This document shows positions 52,498 to 61,001 of a stretch of DNA of 64,000 nt, piece by piece; within the stretch, counting starts at the first letter, position 1; each line of letters starts with the position of its first letter. Both the position numbers and the translations under genes were made by a program. The notes below the pieces were generated by a model that was not told the DNA's origin, did not search any database, and saw nothing but the letters and a program-made list of their open reading frames with translations. The stretch lies in NCBI GenBank assembly GCA_050949865.1, contig JBMNGN010000003.1, positions 1 through 64,000 on the forward strand, read 5' to 3'. Source of the DNA: JBMNGN01 sp050949865. Its GTDB lineage: Bacteria > Bacillota > Syntrophomonadia > Syntrophomonadales > Syntrophomonadaceae.

Positions 52498-52953
52498 ATG
52501 AAAGCTAGGAACATTATGACTAGGGAAGTGGTAACGGCTGCTCCTGATGATAAGGTTGAAAAAGTGGCCCGACTGCTTGTCGAACACAAAATCAGCGGGA
52601 TACCTGTTGTAAACGAACAAAAGCATATTTTGGGCATAATTACCGAAAAGGATCTGATGATCAAGGCCAGTGAGCTAAAAATACCTTTTTATCTTACTTT
52701 ATTTGACAGTATTATATTTCTGGAGAACCCCATACGATTTAATAACAACCTGAAAAAGTATACCGCCATCAGGGTACGTGAAGCTATGACCCAAGAGGTT
52801 ACAGTAGTTGATGAGGATACTCCAATTGCCCATATTGTTGATTTAATGCAGAAAAAGCGAATAAACCGAGTGCCGGTTGTCCGGCATGGCAAGCTGGTAG
52901 GGATTATTACTAGAAACGATGTTTTAAAATCAATGGTGAAAAATAATGGATAA
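52498..52953 (+). CDS. Two-CBS-domain protein
   Basis: A 151-residue pair of CBS domains (KARNIMTREVVTAAPDDKVEKVARLLVEHKISGIPVV and VREAMTQEVTVVDEDTPIAHIVDLMQKKRINRVPVV) with no other domain. Such proteins bind adenosyl nucleotides and often sense energy state; the partner is unknown. It overlaps the alr start by eight bases, so the two are coupled. Confidence 0.9.
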   Translation: MKARNIMTREVVTAAPDDKVEKVARLLVEHKISGIPVVNEQKHILGIITEKDLMIKASELKIPFYLTLFDSIIFLENPIRFNNNLKKYTAIRVREAMTQEVTVVDEDTPIAHIVDLMQKKRINRVPVVRHGKLVGIITRNDVLKSMVKNNG

Positions 52954-54061
52954 TGCAAGACCAACTTGGGCAGAAATAGATTTAAAGGCAATAAAAAATA
53001 ACCTAGGGATTATAAAAAGATGGGCTGGGGACTCTAAAGTAATGGCAGTAGTCAAAGCTGATGCCTATGGCCATGGTATGGTACCGGTTGCCGCAGCCTG
53101 TTTGCAAGAGGGGGTTGATTTTCTAGGGGTTGCTAGTCTAGATGAAGCCATCCAGTTGCGTAATGCTGGAATAGGCATTCCTATTTTGGTATTAGGGTAT
53201 ATTTCTGAAAAGTATTCAGAAGATATAATCAGGTACCAGGTGAGACCAACGGTGTTTAATTACCGGTTGGCTCAGGAGCTTTCCAGGTCTGCTGTAAAAT
53301 TGTCCCGGGAAGTGAGTATTCATATTAAAATCGACACAGGAATGGGACGACTGGGGTTCGATTCTGAAGGAACATTAGAGGTAATCAACCAGATCGCTTT
53401 ACTGCCTGGAATAAAAATGGAAGGGATATTTACCCATCTGGCAACCGCCGATTGTGAAGATAAGAGCTATAGTAATGAACAATTGCAAAGGTTTTCCAAG
53501 TGTATCTCCAGGCTGGAAAAACAGGGTATACACTTTCCTTTAAAACATTGTTCTAACAGTGCTGGCCTGTTAAATCTGCCGGGATCCAGGTTGAACATGA
53601 TAAGGGCTGGAATTATTTTGTACGGGTTGTATCCTTCTCCGCATATGGAGAAGCATAACCTGGGTATAGTACCCGCAATGAAGTTAAAAAGCCGGATTGT
53701 ACATTTAAAAACCCTGAAAAAGGGTGCTGCGGTTAGTTACGGCAGGTGCTACATCTGTTCCCGGGATACCAAGGTAGCAACAGTGCCGATAGGGTATGCT
53801 GATGGATATAGCAGATTATTATCTAACCAGGCCTGGGCGGTCATTAAAGGTGAGAGGGTTCCATTGATTGGGAAGGTCTGTATGGATCAATGTATGTTTG
53901 ATGTTACTGGCTTAGACGGTATTAGCGAAAATGACGAAGTACTACTTTTTGGCAGGCTTGAGGATGGAATAACAGCAGATGATTTGGCCAAGATTATTAA
54001 CACAATCAATTACGAAATAGTCTGTTCTGTCAGCTCCCGAGTTCCAAGAATTTACATATAG
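52946..54061 (+). CDS. alr: Alanine racemase
   Basis: A 371-residue fold-type III PLP enzyme. Lys37 lies in VMAVVKADAYGHG, and the second catalytic Tyr in IGYADGYSRLLSN. KVCMDQCMFDVT is conserved. It makes D-alanine for peptidoglycan. The position before ndoAI-ndoA is conserved in many Bacilli and Clostridia. The start ATG 52946 overlaps the CBS gene. Confidence 0.96.
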   Translation: MDNARPTWAEIDLKAIKNNLGIIKRWAGDSKVMAVVKADAYGHGMVPVAAACLQEGVDFLGVASLDEAIQLRNAGIGIPILVLGYISEKYSEDIIRYQVRPTVFNYRLAQELSRSAVKLSREVSIHIKIDTGMGRLGFDSEGTLEVINQIALLPGIKMEGIFTHLATADCEDKSYSNEQLQRFSKCISRLEKQGIHFPLKHCSNSAGLLNLPGSRLNMIRAGIILYGLYPSPHMEKHNLGIVPAMKLKSRIVHLKTLKKGAAVSYGRCYICSRDTKVATVPIGYADGYSRLLSNQAWAVIKGERVPLIGKVCMDQCMFDVTGLDGISENDEVLLFGRLEDGITADDLAKIINTINYEIVCSVSSRVPRIYI

Positions 54062-54086
54062 CCTCAATTTAATGTAATTATTGGAT

Positions 54087-54143
54087 TTGCGAGTAGCCAG
54101 GCTTACTAATATAATAGAAATATCTAATAATGGATATCTATTA
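54087..54143 (+). promoter_or_regulatory. Promoter and direct repeats before the toxin-antitoxin genes
   Basis: TTGCGA (54087-54092), a 17-base spacer and TATAAT (54110-54115) form a good promoter for the antitoxin-toxin pair, separate from the alr operon. Just downstream, ATATCTAATA (54120-54129) and ATATCTATTA (54134-54143) form a direct repeat that could bind the ribbon-helix-helix antitoxin. Confidence 0.6.
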
Positions 54144-54160
54144 TTTTGGAGGTGCTCGCA

Positions 54161-54430
54161 TTGCCAGCCTCAAGGAGAATTATAGTAACTGTTTCCGAAA
54201 GTCTCCTTTCTGAAGTGGATAATGTAACTGTACTAGAAAGTAAAAACCGCAGCCAGATAATTAGAGAGGCTATCAAATTTTATTTAGGGGAGCGTAAAAG
54301 GGTTTTGATTAAGGAACAGATGAAAAAAGGATATATGGAAATGTCAGATATAAACTTGAGCCTAGCCAGTGAAGAATACGGGATTGATGAAAAGAATATT
54401 ACCAATGGTGTAGAAAAATTGCTGGAGTGA
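54161..54430 (+). CDS. ndoAI: EndoAI-type antitoxin (ribbon-helix-helix)
   Basis: 89 residues. The N-terminal ribbon-helix-helix (RRIIVTVSESLLSEVDNV, KNRSQIIREAIKFYL) binds DNA, and the acidic C-terminal tail would bind and block the toxin. TTG 54161 is chosen because TGGAGGTG lies eight bases before it. It precedes the toxin gene by seven bases, as in Bacillus subtilis ndoAI-ndoA after alr. Confidence 0.88.
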   Translation: MPASRRIIVTVSESLLSEVDNVTVLESKNRSQIIREAIKFYLGERKRVLIKEQMKKGYMEMSDINLSLASEEYGIDEKNITNGVEKLLE

Positions 54431-54437
54431 TTATTTT

Positions 54438-54785
54438 ATGATAAGGCGTGGCGAGATTTATTTTGCCCAACTGAACCCGGTAGTTGGTTCAGAACAAGGA
54501 GGAACAAGGCCGGTTTTGGTTGTTCAAAATGATATTGGCAACCAATACAGTCCCACCACTATTGTTCTGGCAATAACTTCTCAGATTAATAAGGCTAAAC
54601 TGCCCACCCACATTGAACTAAAAGCTAGCATGTACGGGCTGGAACGGGATTCAGTGCTGCTTACCGAACAAATACGGACCATTGATAAAACCAGACTCAA
54701 ACAAAGGATATCCATGTTAAATGAGGAAACCATGGGCAAAGTAGACCGGGCATTAGCTATAAGCCTGGGACTCACTGAAATCTAG
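54438..54785 (+). CDS. ndoA: MazF/EndoA-type mRNA endoribonuclease toxin
   Basis: A 115-residue PemK/MazF toxin, nearly the length of B. subtilis EndoA. It has RRGEIYFAQLNPVVGSEQGGTRPVLVVQND, the active-site Arg in GTRPV, and SVLLTEQIRTIDKTRL. It cleaves single-stranded mRNA when not bound by the antitoxin. A terminator follows. Confidence 0.95.
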   Translation: MIRRGEIYFAQLNPVVGSEQGGTRPVLVVQNDIGNQYSPTTIVLAITSQINKAKLPTHIELKASMYGLERDSVLLTEQIRTIDKTRLKQRISMLNEETMGKVDRALAISLGLTEI

Positions 54786-54816
54786 TTGGTGTTTACATAT
54801 ACAATAAAAATGACTA

Positions 54817-54846
54817 AAAAAGCAGGTTTTAAACCTGTTTTTTTTA
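54817..54846 (+). terminator. Rho-independent terminator after ndoA
   Basis: AGCAGGTTT (54821-54829) pairs with AAACCTG (54831-54837) and flanking A/T bases, followed by a run of about nine Ts. Confidence 0.88.
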
Positions 54847-54947
54847 TTCTATAAAGCAAAATATTATCGTAGATATAGGTTGAGGGTTAATACCTCTATT
54901 TAAAGGTTCTTACAGAACTTATAAGGGTATATGGGGAGGAAAACAAA

Positions 54948-55676
54948 GTGAAACCTGTGATAGGTATAACCTGCAGCCATGACGAAGCGGAAAGAAATTT
55001 CTTCCTGCGGGATTATTATATATTCTCCATCCAAAAAGCAGGAGGTCTGCTAATAATACTGCCGTCTGTTAATGACGAGACAGTTATAAATGAATATATT
55101 AATTGCTGCCATGGATTAATATTCTCCGGGGGTGGCGATATTGACCCTTCCTATTGGGGGGAACTGCCAGAACCCGGGTTGGGAACCGTTAATCCGTTGA
55201 GAGATTCTTTTGAAATGGCTCTGGCCGGGATAGCCACGGTTCGAATGATTCCGGTACTGGGTATCTGCCGGGGATGTCAACTGCTTAATGTATCGGCCGG
55301 GGGCAGCTTAATCCAAGATCTTACCGGCGATATGAATCACCAACAGGATGCCCCGCGTAATCAGACTATGCATGGAGTATTTATAAAGGGCGATACCCTT
55401 TTATCAAGAATTATTAAGAATACTCGGATCCGGGTGAACAGCTTTCACCATCAAGCAGTGAAAAGGCCCGGCAGGGGATTGCGCATCTCTGCTTATGCCT
55501 CTGACGGGGTAATTGAAGCGATTGAGAGCATTAGCCTGCCATTTCACCTGGGAATTCAATGGCACCCTGAATGCCTGGAGGATACCTATTCTGATAGCCT
55601 TTTTGCAGCTTTTGTAAAAGCGGCAGCAGATTATAAACAGGATCTTTCTAGACGGGTTAATCAAATTACTGATTAA
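54948..55676 (+). CDS. Class I glutamine amidotransferase-like hydrolase (peptidase C26, PuuD-like)
   Basis: 242 residues. The catalytic Cys is in PVLGICRGCQLLNV, the His-x-Glu pair in GIQWHPECLED, and the oxyanion region in FSGGGDIDPSYWGE. The family includes gamma-glutamyl-GABA hydrolases and other gamma-glutamyl hydrolases; the substrate is not fixed by sequence. GTG 54948 follows GGGGAGGA. It appears monocistronic. Confidence 0.86.
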   Translation: MKPVIGITCSHDEAERNFFLRDYYIFSIQKAGGLLIILPSVNDETVINEYINCCHGLIFSGGGDIDPSYWGELPEPGLGTVNPLRDSFEMALAGIATVRMIPVLGICRGCQLLNVSAGGSLIQDLTGDMNHQQDAPRNQTMHGVFIKGDTLLSRIIKNTRIRVNSFHHQAVKRPGRGLRISAYASDGVIEAIESISLPFHLGIQWHPECLEDTYSDSLFAAFVKAAADYKQDLSRRVNQITD

Positions 55677-56014
55677 CGCCCAGCTATATTAGAATCGTAC
55701 CACACCTTATAACTAAGTGCATTCTATTTGACCATCGTCCTCGTTGAAGATGTGCTACCAAGACCTGAATTGGTTGGTTAGAATAGATAAAGGGGATATG
55801 TTTTTCATCTATCTATGAAAAGCCGGTAAACCTTATGGTGTTATTTTTTACTGTGGAGAAGAAAGAGGTGGACGGTAATAGTGGCAGCGTAGCAGGAAGG
55901 CTTGGCCCATGTCTTTCTTTAAGATTTTGGAGCATTATTTATAATAGGAAGGATATATTAATTAATTCCTTTTGGTAGATAATACTGAAAAGATTACGTA
56001 AAAGGAGTATTGGA
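55677..56014. other. Intergenic region without assignable features
   Basis: These 338 bases have only very short reading frames and no clear terminator hairpin or promoter consensus. AAAGGAGTA near 56001 is the ribosome site of the following amidohydrolase. Nothing else could be supported. Confidence 0.4.
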
Positions 56015-57181
56015 ATGATTGCTATTAAAGGGGCCATTATATACACCATGGATGAAAAGGGTATCATTAAAGATGGGACGGTTATTATTGATGGGGGCAA
56101 AATACTGGCTCTGGGTTCCAATCTGGCAATACCCTCAGGTTGTGACATAGTACATGCTGCGGGGGATTATATATTTCCCGGGTTTATTGATGCTCATAAT
56201 CACATAGGGCTGGAGGAAGAAATATATGGAACAGCAGGAAGTGATGTTAATGAAACCAGCCATCCTGTTACCCCGGAACTGCAGGCAGTTGATGGGATCA
56301 ACTTTGCCGATCTGGCATTTGAAGATGCATTAAGGGGCGGGGTAACCAGTTCTTTATGTATGCCTGGAAGCGCCAATATCATAGGTGGACAGGCGGTTTT
56401 GGTCCAACACCTGGCTGATGACATGAGCAGGATGATACATAAAAAACCTTGGGGGTTGAAAGCAGCCTTGGGGGAAAACCCTAAGCGGGTATATGCCCAG
56501 GAAAAAAAGGCCCCCGTTACCCGTATGGCTAATGCCAGTTTGCTCAGGCAAAGCCTGTACAATGCTGGTAAATCTATGGATAAAGACCCGGATGACTTTC
56601 GAAGCGATTATAAAGACCGGCCATTAAGGATGGTTTTGAGAAAAGAAATGCCCCTTTTGCTTCATGCCCACCGGGCAGACGATATACTTACCGCGCTCCG
56701 TATTAAGGATGAGTTTAATATTGATATGATTATTCAGCATGGAACCGAGGCTTTTCTGGTGGCAGATGAACTGGTTAAAAGAGATGTCCCGGTTTTTTAC
56801 GGTCCCTTAATTGTTAACCGGGCGAAAGTTGAGATGAAAGCGGTTAGATTGAGTAATGTTTCCTTATTGGCTGACAGAGGCGTCAAGTTTTCCCTTATAA
56901 CGGATCATCCGGTGGTACCCATTGAGCATTTAAGGGTTTGTGCCGCACTAGCAGTCCGGGAAGGTTTGGATGAACAGAAGGCTATAGCCTCTATTACAAG
57001 CAGTCCAGCGCAAATTTTGAAAGTTGAGGATGAAATCGGCAGCTTGAAAGAAGGAAAAAGGGCGGATTTAACTGTTTTTGATGGGCATCCCTTTGATTTC
57101 CGTACCCGGGTTAAAATGACCATGGTCAACGGAATTCTATGGTTTAATCAGGAATACAGAAGCTTTGAGAAAGAGGTTTAA
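56015..57181 (+). CDS. Amidohydrolase (imidazolonepropionase-like)
   Basis: A 388-residue metal-dependent amidohydrolase. FPGFIDAHNHIG supplies the HxH metal motif, LLLHAHRADDI and MIIQHGTEAF supply further His ligands, LITDHPVVP supplies the Asp, and the C-terminal GSLKEGKRADLTVFDGHPFD is typical. The substrate is unknown; relatives act on cyclic amides or dipeptides. ATG 56015 follows AAAGGAGTA. Confidence 0.87.
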   Translation: MIAIKGAIIYTMDEKGIIKDGTVIIDGGKILALGSNLAIPSGCDIVHAAGDYIFPGFIDAHNHIGLEEEIYGTAGSDVNETSHPVTPELQAVDGINFADLAFEDALRGGVTSSLCMPGSANIIGGQAVLVQHLADDMSRMIHKKPWGLKAALGENPKRVYAQEKKAPVTRMANASLLRQSLYNAGKSMDKDPDDFRSDYKDRPLRMVLRKEMPLLLHAHRADDILTALRIKDEFNIDMIIQHGTEAFLVADELVKRDVPVFYGPLIVNRAKVEMKAVRLSNVSLLADRGVKFSLITDHPVVPIEHLRVCAALAVREGLDEQKAIASITSSPAQILKVEDEIGSLKEGKRADLTVFDGHPFDFRTRVKMTMVNGILWFNQEYRSFEKEV

Positions 57182-57335
57182 AAAGCATGGTGCTGCCTTA
57201 AAGAGGGGATAAGGGCAGGTGATCATAAAAAGCCTTAAATGGATTTATTTTTTTTAAAATACTGGCTGCAAAAATAGGCAGCAATTCCTTTATCTGATAT
57301 ACTGGAATCAATCTAACCGGTTAGGAGGGATTTTC

Positions 57336-57773
57336 ATGTATAACAAGGTACTTCTGGCAACAGATGGATCGAGTAATTCCATGGAAGCAGCCAAGATAGC
57401 CAATAGTTGGTTGGAAAAGGGATTAGCGAAGGAAATAGCTATTCTTAATGTAGCTCCTTTTATTACCAGCGGGTACTATGATCTTACCGGGGAATTGTAT
57501 CAGGCAGTTCAGGAGCAAACCAAAGAGGCAGGAGAAGACATCCTGAAAAAGACCAAAGAATTGTTCCTCAACCAGGATAAGGTAAAGACCTTTTTCGAAT
57601 TTGGGAGCCCGATAGCCGAGAGAATTTGCCATTTTGCCGCAGAGGGCGGTTATGAATTAATTATTATCGGAAGCAGGGGAATGAACCCGGTTTCAGGTTT
57701 ACTTTTAGGAAGTGTAAGCTCTAGGGTATTGCATCATTCAAAGTGCCCGGTTCTTATCGTTAAGCCGGCATAA
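57336..57773 (+). CDS. Universal stress protein (UspA family)
   Basis: A 145-residue UspA fold. N-terminal VLLATDGSSNSMEAAKIA and the C-terminal ATP-binding signature GSRGMNPVSGLLLGSVSSRVLHHSKCPVLIV indicate an ATP-binding type. ATG 57336 follows TTAGGAGGG. It is probably a single-gene transcript ending at the terminator at 57790. Confidence 0.92.
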   Translation: MYNKVLLATDGSSNSMEAAKIANSWLEKGLAKEIAILNVAPFITSGYYDLTGELYQAVQEQTKEAGEDILKKTKELFLNQDKVKTFFEFGSPIAERICHFAAEGGYELIIIGSRGMNPVSGLLLGSVSSRVLHHSKCPVLIVKPA

Positions 57774-57789
57774 ACAGCTGTATTTGCAC

Positions 57790-57820
57790 GTGCCCATCAG
57801 GAGGGATGGGCACTTTTTTT
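57790..57820 (+). terminator. Rho-independent terminator after the UspA gene
   Basis: GTGCCCATC (57790-57798) pairs perfectly with GATGGGCAC (57805-57813), followed by seven Ts. Confidence 0.9.
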
Positions 57821-57878
57821 GGGTATTTTTACTTATAGGAGTTGTCTGGTTCGGTAAACATGAAAAGTTGTAGATCTG

Positions 57879-59831
57879 TTAAAGCAGATCATATTCTTTT
57901 AAACGTCTGTACAAGGTTCGGCGTGATATTCCTAGGGCCTTGGCGGTCTTCTCCTTATTATATTTATATTTCTCTAAATAGGCCAGTATCATTTGTTTTT
58001 CCACGGAAGAAACGGTGGGGTCGGCTTCGATGTTCTTAAGGGGCGACTCTTTATTGGAAATAAGATATCCTTTTATCAGATCGTAAGTGATCCGGTTATC
58101 TTGAGCCAAATGGATTGCTCCTTCCAGGATATTTTGCATTTCCCGGGCATTGCCAGGCCAATTATACTGCATAAAAGCATCTATAACCTCAGGAGCTAAA
58201 CTCATGGGTGGTTTTTCCAGACGCTGACAGATTGTTTCCAGAAAATGCTTGGCTAACAGTATTATGTCCTCTGGTCTTTCCCGCAAGGGGGGGATAGTTA
58301 TTTTAATGACTCCTAACCGGAAATACAGGTCCCGCCGGAATTGGTTATTGCCGTTGTTATCCAGTTGTTTATTGGTGGCGGCAATCACCCGGGCATTAAT
58401 GGGAATCGTCTTGGTGCCACCTACCCGCATGACGGAATTTTCTTCCAGTACCCTTAGCAGGGTAGCCTGTAAATCTACGGGCATATCGCCTATTTCGTCG
58501 AGGAAAATAGTTCCCTGGTTGGCTAGCTCAAATTTCCCGGCCTGGCCGCCTTTTTTGGCCCCGGTGAAAGCACCTTCTTCATACCCAAAAAGTTCACTGG
58601 ATATTAACTCCCTGGGCAGGGCCGCACAATTTATAGCTATAAAGGGTTTGTTTCGCCGGGAGCTGGCATTATGTATGGCTTGAGCAATAATATCTTTACC
58701 TGTCCCGCTTTCACCCAGAATGAGTACATTGGAAGAGGAGGATGCTGCGGATTTAGCTATATGAATGCATTGAGTGAAACGAATATTTTTGCCGATTATG
58801 TCATCAAAGGTAAACTTGGGGCGATTGCTTATGGTCTTAACTATTAATTGGTGTGTTTTGGTATTTTCCCAAAGATGCACTACTGTTCCGGTTTGGGAAG
58901 AATCAAAGCTGTTCAAAGGGGTGCAGGAAATATTGTATAGTATTCTCTCCCTGCCGGCTCTTATCAGCAAGGGCTCTTCTTTAATGGCTTTGCCGCTGTT
59001 TATAATGTTGATCAAACACCTTCTGTCGGGGTCTTCTTGCAATAAATCCGAAATTTTGTGACCCACCAGGGATTGATTTTCTTTTTGAAAAAATCTCTGG
59101 CAATGTGCATTGGCAAAGATAATATGGCCGCTGCCGTCCACTACCAAAACCCCTTCCGGCATAGATTCAATTAATGCCTTAGGCAGCCTGGAAGCTCTTT
59201 CTAGTTGTATTCTGGACTCAATAAGTCTAGCAGCTGATATAACCATTCCTAAAGTAGGCCCATTTACCGGCGTAAAGGGGGCCATTAGAGCAATATTGCC
59301 AATGGTTTTACCTTCATCTATAATGGGAGCACAGGCACAGGTAGAAAAATGTCCGAAAAAACAGAAGTTTTCGTAGCCGCTGACCATAGAGGGCTTGTTT
59401 AAAACACTCATCAAACTTGCTCCATTGGTTCCTACCAGGTGTTCAGACCATAACGAACCTTCACGGATAGGGGAACCCTTTATCCATTTTTGAGCGTCCC
59501 GATGGCCGTAAAACTTCAACAGGGTAAGATTTTCATCAGCTAGCATTACGGTAATATAATTGCCGGCAGAGATTTGCAATATGTATTTTAACAGTCCTTT
59601 CATGACTGGGGTGGCTACATGAATCAGGTTCTGAGATTTTTCCAGGGCCAGTGAAAATTCGTTTTGGGTAAGAATATAGGGGTTGGTTTGCAGGAAAGGT
59701 TGAATACCGTACTTATAAGAGCGATGCCATGATTTTCTAACTTCTGGACGCAGTTTTTCTCTTAATTCAGGCTTTTCATGGAGCAGTTCCCATTTCCGCC
59801 TAAGCTCAGACCGCAGTTCAGATATGCTCAT
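57879..59831 (-). CDS. Sigma-54-dependent regulator (AcoR-like, GAF-PAS-AAA-Fis)
   Basis: A 650-residue enhancer-binding protein. The N-terminal region (VRKSWHRSYKYGIQP, then GTNGASL) is AcoR-like with a GAF-type sensor, followed by a PAS domain (about 222-330). The AAA+ domain has Walker A GESGTGKD near 372, the sigma-54 contact GAFTGA near 421 and Walker B GTIFLDEIGDM. A Fis-type helix-turn-helix ends the protein (EKTAKALGISRRTLYRRL). It activates sigma-54 promoters. A matching promoter and palindromic site lie about 0.8-1.1 kb upstream, before the membrane protein gene. Confidence 0.94.
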   Translation of the reverse strand: MSISELRSELRRKWELLHEKPELREKLRPEVRKSWHRSYKYGIQPFLQTNPYILTQNEFSLALEKSQNLIHVATPVMKGLLKYILQISAGNYITVMLADENLTLLKFYGHRDAQKWIKGSPIREGSLWSEHLVGTNGASLMSVLNKPSMVSGYENFCFFGHFSTCACAPIIDEGKTIGNIALMAPFTPVNGPTLGMVISAARLIESRIQLERASRLPKALIESMPEGVLVVDGSGHIIFANAHCQRFFQKENQSLVGHKISDLLQEDPDRRCLINIINSGKAIKEEPLLIRAGRERILYNISCTPLNSFDSSQTGTVVHLWENTKTHQLIVKTISNRPKFTFDDIIGKNIRFTQCIHIAKSAASSSSNVLILGESGTGKDIIAQAIHNASSRRNKPFIAINCAALPRELISSELFGYEEGAFTGAKKGGQAGKFELANQGTIFLDEIGDMPVDLQATLLRVLEENSVMRVGGTKTIPINARVIAATNKQLDNNGNNQFRRDLYFRLGVIKITIPPLRERPEDIILLAKHFLETICQRLEKPPMSLAPEVIDAFMQYNWPGNAREMQNILEGAIHLAQDNRITYDLIKGYLISNKESPLKNIEADPTVSSVEKQMILAYLEKYKYNKEKTAKALGISRRTLYRRLKEYDLL

Positions 59832-59960
59832 ACTTCGCCCACCTCTTTACCATAATATGTATTCAAATACAAAATATGGATTTAACTTTAAGTATATACC
59901 ATTATATATTATGGTGCAATTGGTTATTAAATCACAATTTCTCTAATTTGTGCTTTTTAA

Positions 59961-60018
59961 GCACGGGGACGGTTCCAGCGCTCCGGTTGTTTCCAAAGCC
60001 TTGGAATCGCCCCCGTGC
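59961..60018. repeat. REP-like hairpin element
   Basis: GCACGGGGACGGTTCC (59961-59976) and GGAATCGCCCCCGTGC (60003-60018) are inverted at 14 of 16 positions. The GGGGACGGTTCC wording is typical of dispersed elements associated with REP-associated tyrosine transposases in Firmicutes. It lies between the regulator and the membrane protein gene and may also stop transcription. Confidence 0.6.
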
Positions 60019-60029
60019 CTGATGAACTT

Positions 60030-60611
60030 TTATTGTGATTGAGGGGGAGTAGTTTTTGAGGCGGCAGCGGCAGCGGCTGCAGCAGCCATCTTAGCTTTTA
60101 CAGCATCACGGTATCCAATTTTATAAACTATCTTTTTTATGCCTACAACCAGGCCTATTAAGATAGATCCACCGATCAAACATATTAAAAGATTCTGTAG
60201 ATGGTTGACTCCTGGCATTGCGTTCACCGCTCCAGTTATAATGAAGAGCAAAAAGCATTGGTTGTTAAAGAACCAGGGTATTACTTCCCTTAATAAGAAT
60301 ATCAGGAAGACCAGGACTAAAATATAGATTTCCTTGGCTCCGTTTAAACCCAATACAGGATAGGTGGCTTTAACAAAGGCGGTGATGAAAAAGATCTGGG
60401 CGATGCCAAAAACAGATCCTCCCATAATGTGAGGGATATGCTTCTCCTCCATATGATACACCAAAAACAATACCATAGGTATCATGGCTGGCCATGATGG
60501 CATTTCCAAATGATGAAATACCACTCCGCTAAGGTAAATAACTAGCAGCAACAAGAAAATGAATATGAGCGACGTTTTGGTTACCAGCGGTTTTCTTTTG
60601 GCAGTCTCCAT
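60030..60611 (-). CDS. Hypothetical membrane protein with poly-alanine tail
   Basis: A 193-residue protein with about five or six membrane helices between residues 13 and 165. It is followed by a basic segment and a run of nine alanines encoded by GCA/GCT/GCC codons, then SKTTPPQSQ. No family is recognised. It is preceded by a sigma-54 promoter and encoded next to a sigma-54 activator, so it is probably switched on by that regulator. Role unknown; a transport or membrane-energy role near acyl-CoA genes is possible. Confidence 0.7.
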   Translation of the reverse strand: METAKRKPLVTKTSLIFIFLLLLVIYLSGVVFHHLEMPSWPAMIPMVLFLVYHMEEKHIPHIMGGSVFGIAQIFFITAFVKATYPVLGLNGAKEIYILVLVFLIFLLREVIPWFFNNQCFLLFIITGAVNAMPGVNHLQNLLICLIGGSILIGLVVGIKKIVYKIGYRDAVKAKMAAAAAAAAASKTTPPQSQ

Positions 60612-60698
60612 ATTACGGCTCCTTTCAAGTTTTTCTTGTTTACACCATCCTATTTTTGGTCCCTCACCCCCCCAAAAAATAACTCACAATAGTTAATT

Positions 60699-60714
60699 AG
60701 CAAATTTAATGCCA
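60699..60714 (-). promoter_or_regulatory. Sigma-54 promoter of the membrane protein gene
   Basis: On the minus strand TGGCAT-TAAAT-TTGCT gives the -24 GG and -12 GC with exactly ten bases between, close to the TGGCAC-N5-TTGCW consensus. It lies about 88 bases before ATG 60611. Confidence 0.7.
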
Positions 60715-60891
60715 AAATATTTTATCTAAACCCCCATAGTTGCAAATTACCTACAGGTTGGAATCCATAGCCGATCCGGACAATTTCTTGGCTTTATCCC
60801 GTGAGGACCATGCAATTATCGGATTACCTGCTTCGTAATTGAATTTCTGCCAAATTACTTAAATATTCTGGGACAATTAGTCACAATGCTT

Positions 60892-60908
60892 TGGCACAAC
60901 CTGTGTCA
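60892..60908. promoter_or_regulatory. Palindromic upstream activating site
   Basis: TGGCACAACCTGTGTCA has arms TGGCACA and TGTGTCA (six of seven paired), about 185 bases upstream of the sigma-54 promoter, the usual distance for an enhancer-binding protein. The adjacent AcoR-like regulator is the likely binder. The rest of 60612-61001 has no gene. Confidence 0.5.
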
Positions 60909-61001
60909 TTATGACTCAATGAGCCAGTTAAAAAAGCAGGATGGCCATGGCAGTTCGCCCGAATCGCCAGACACAATGACCTGTTCTTTAGTGAATTTTG
61001 G

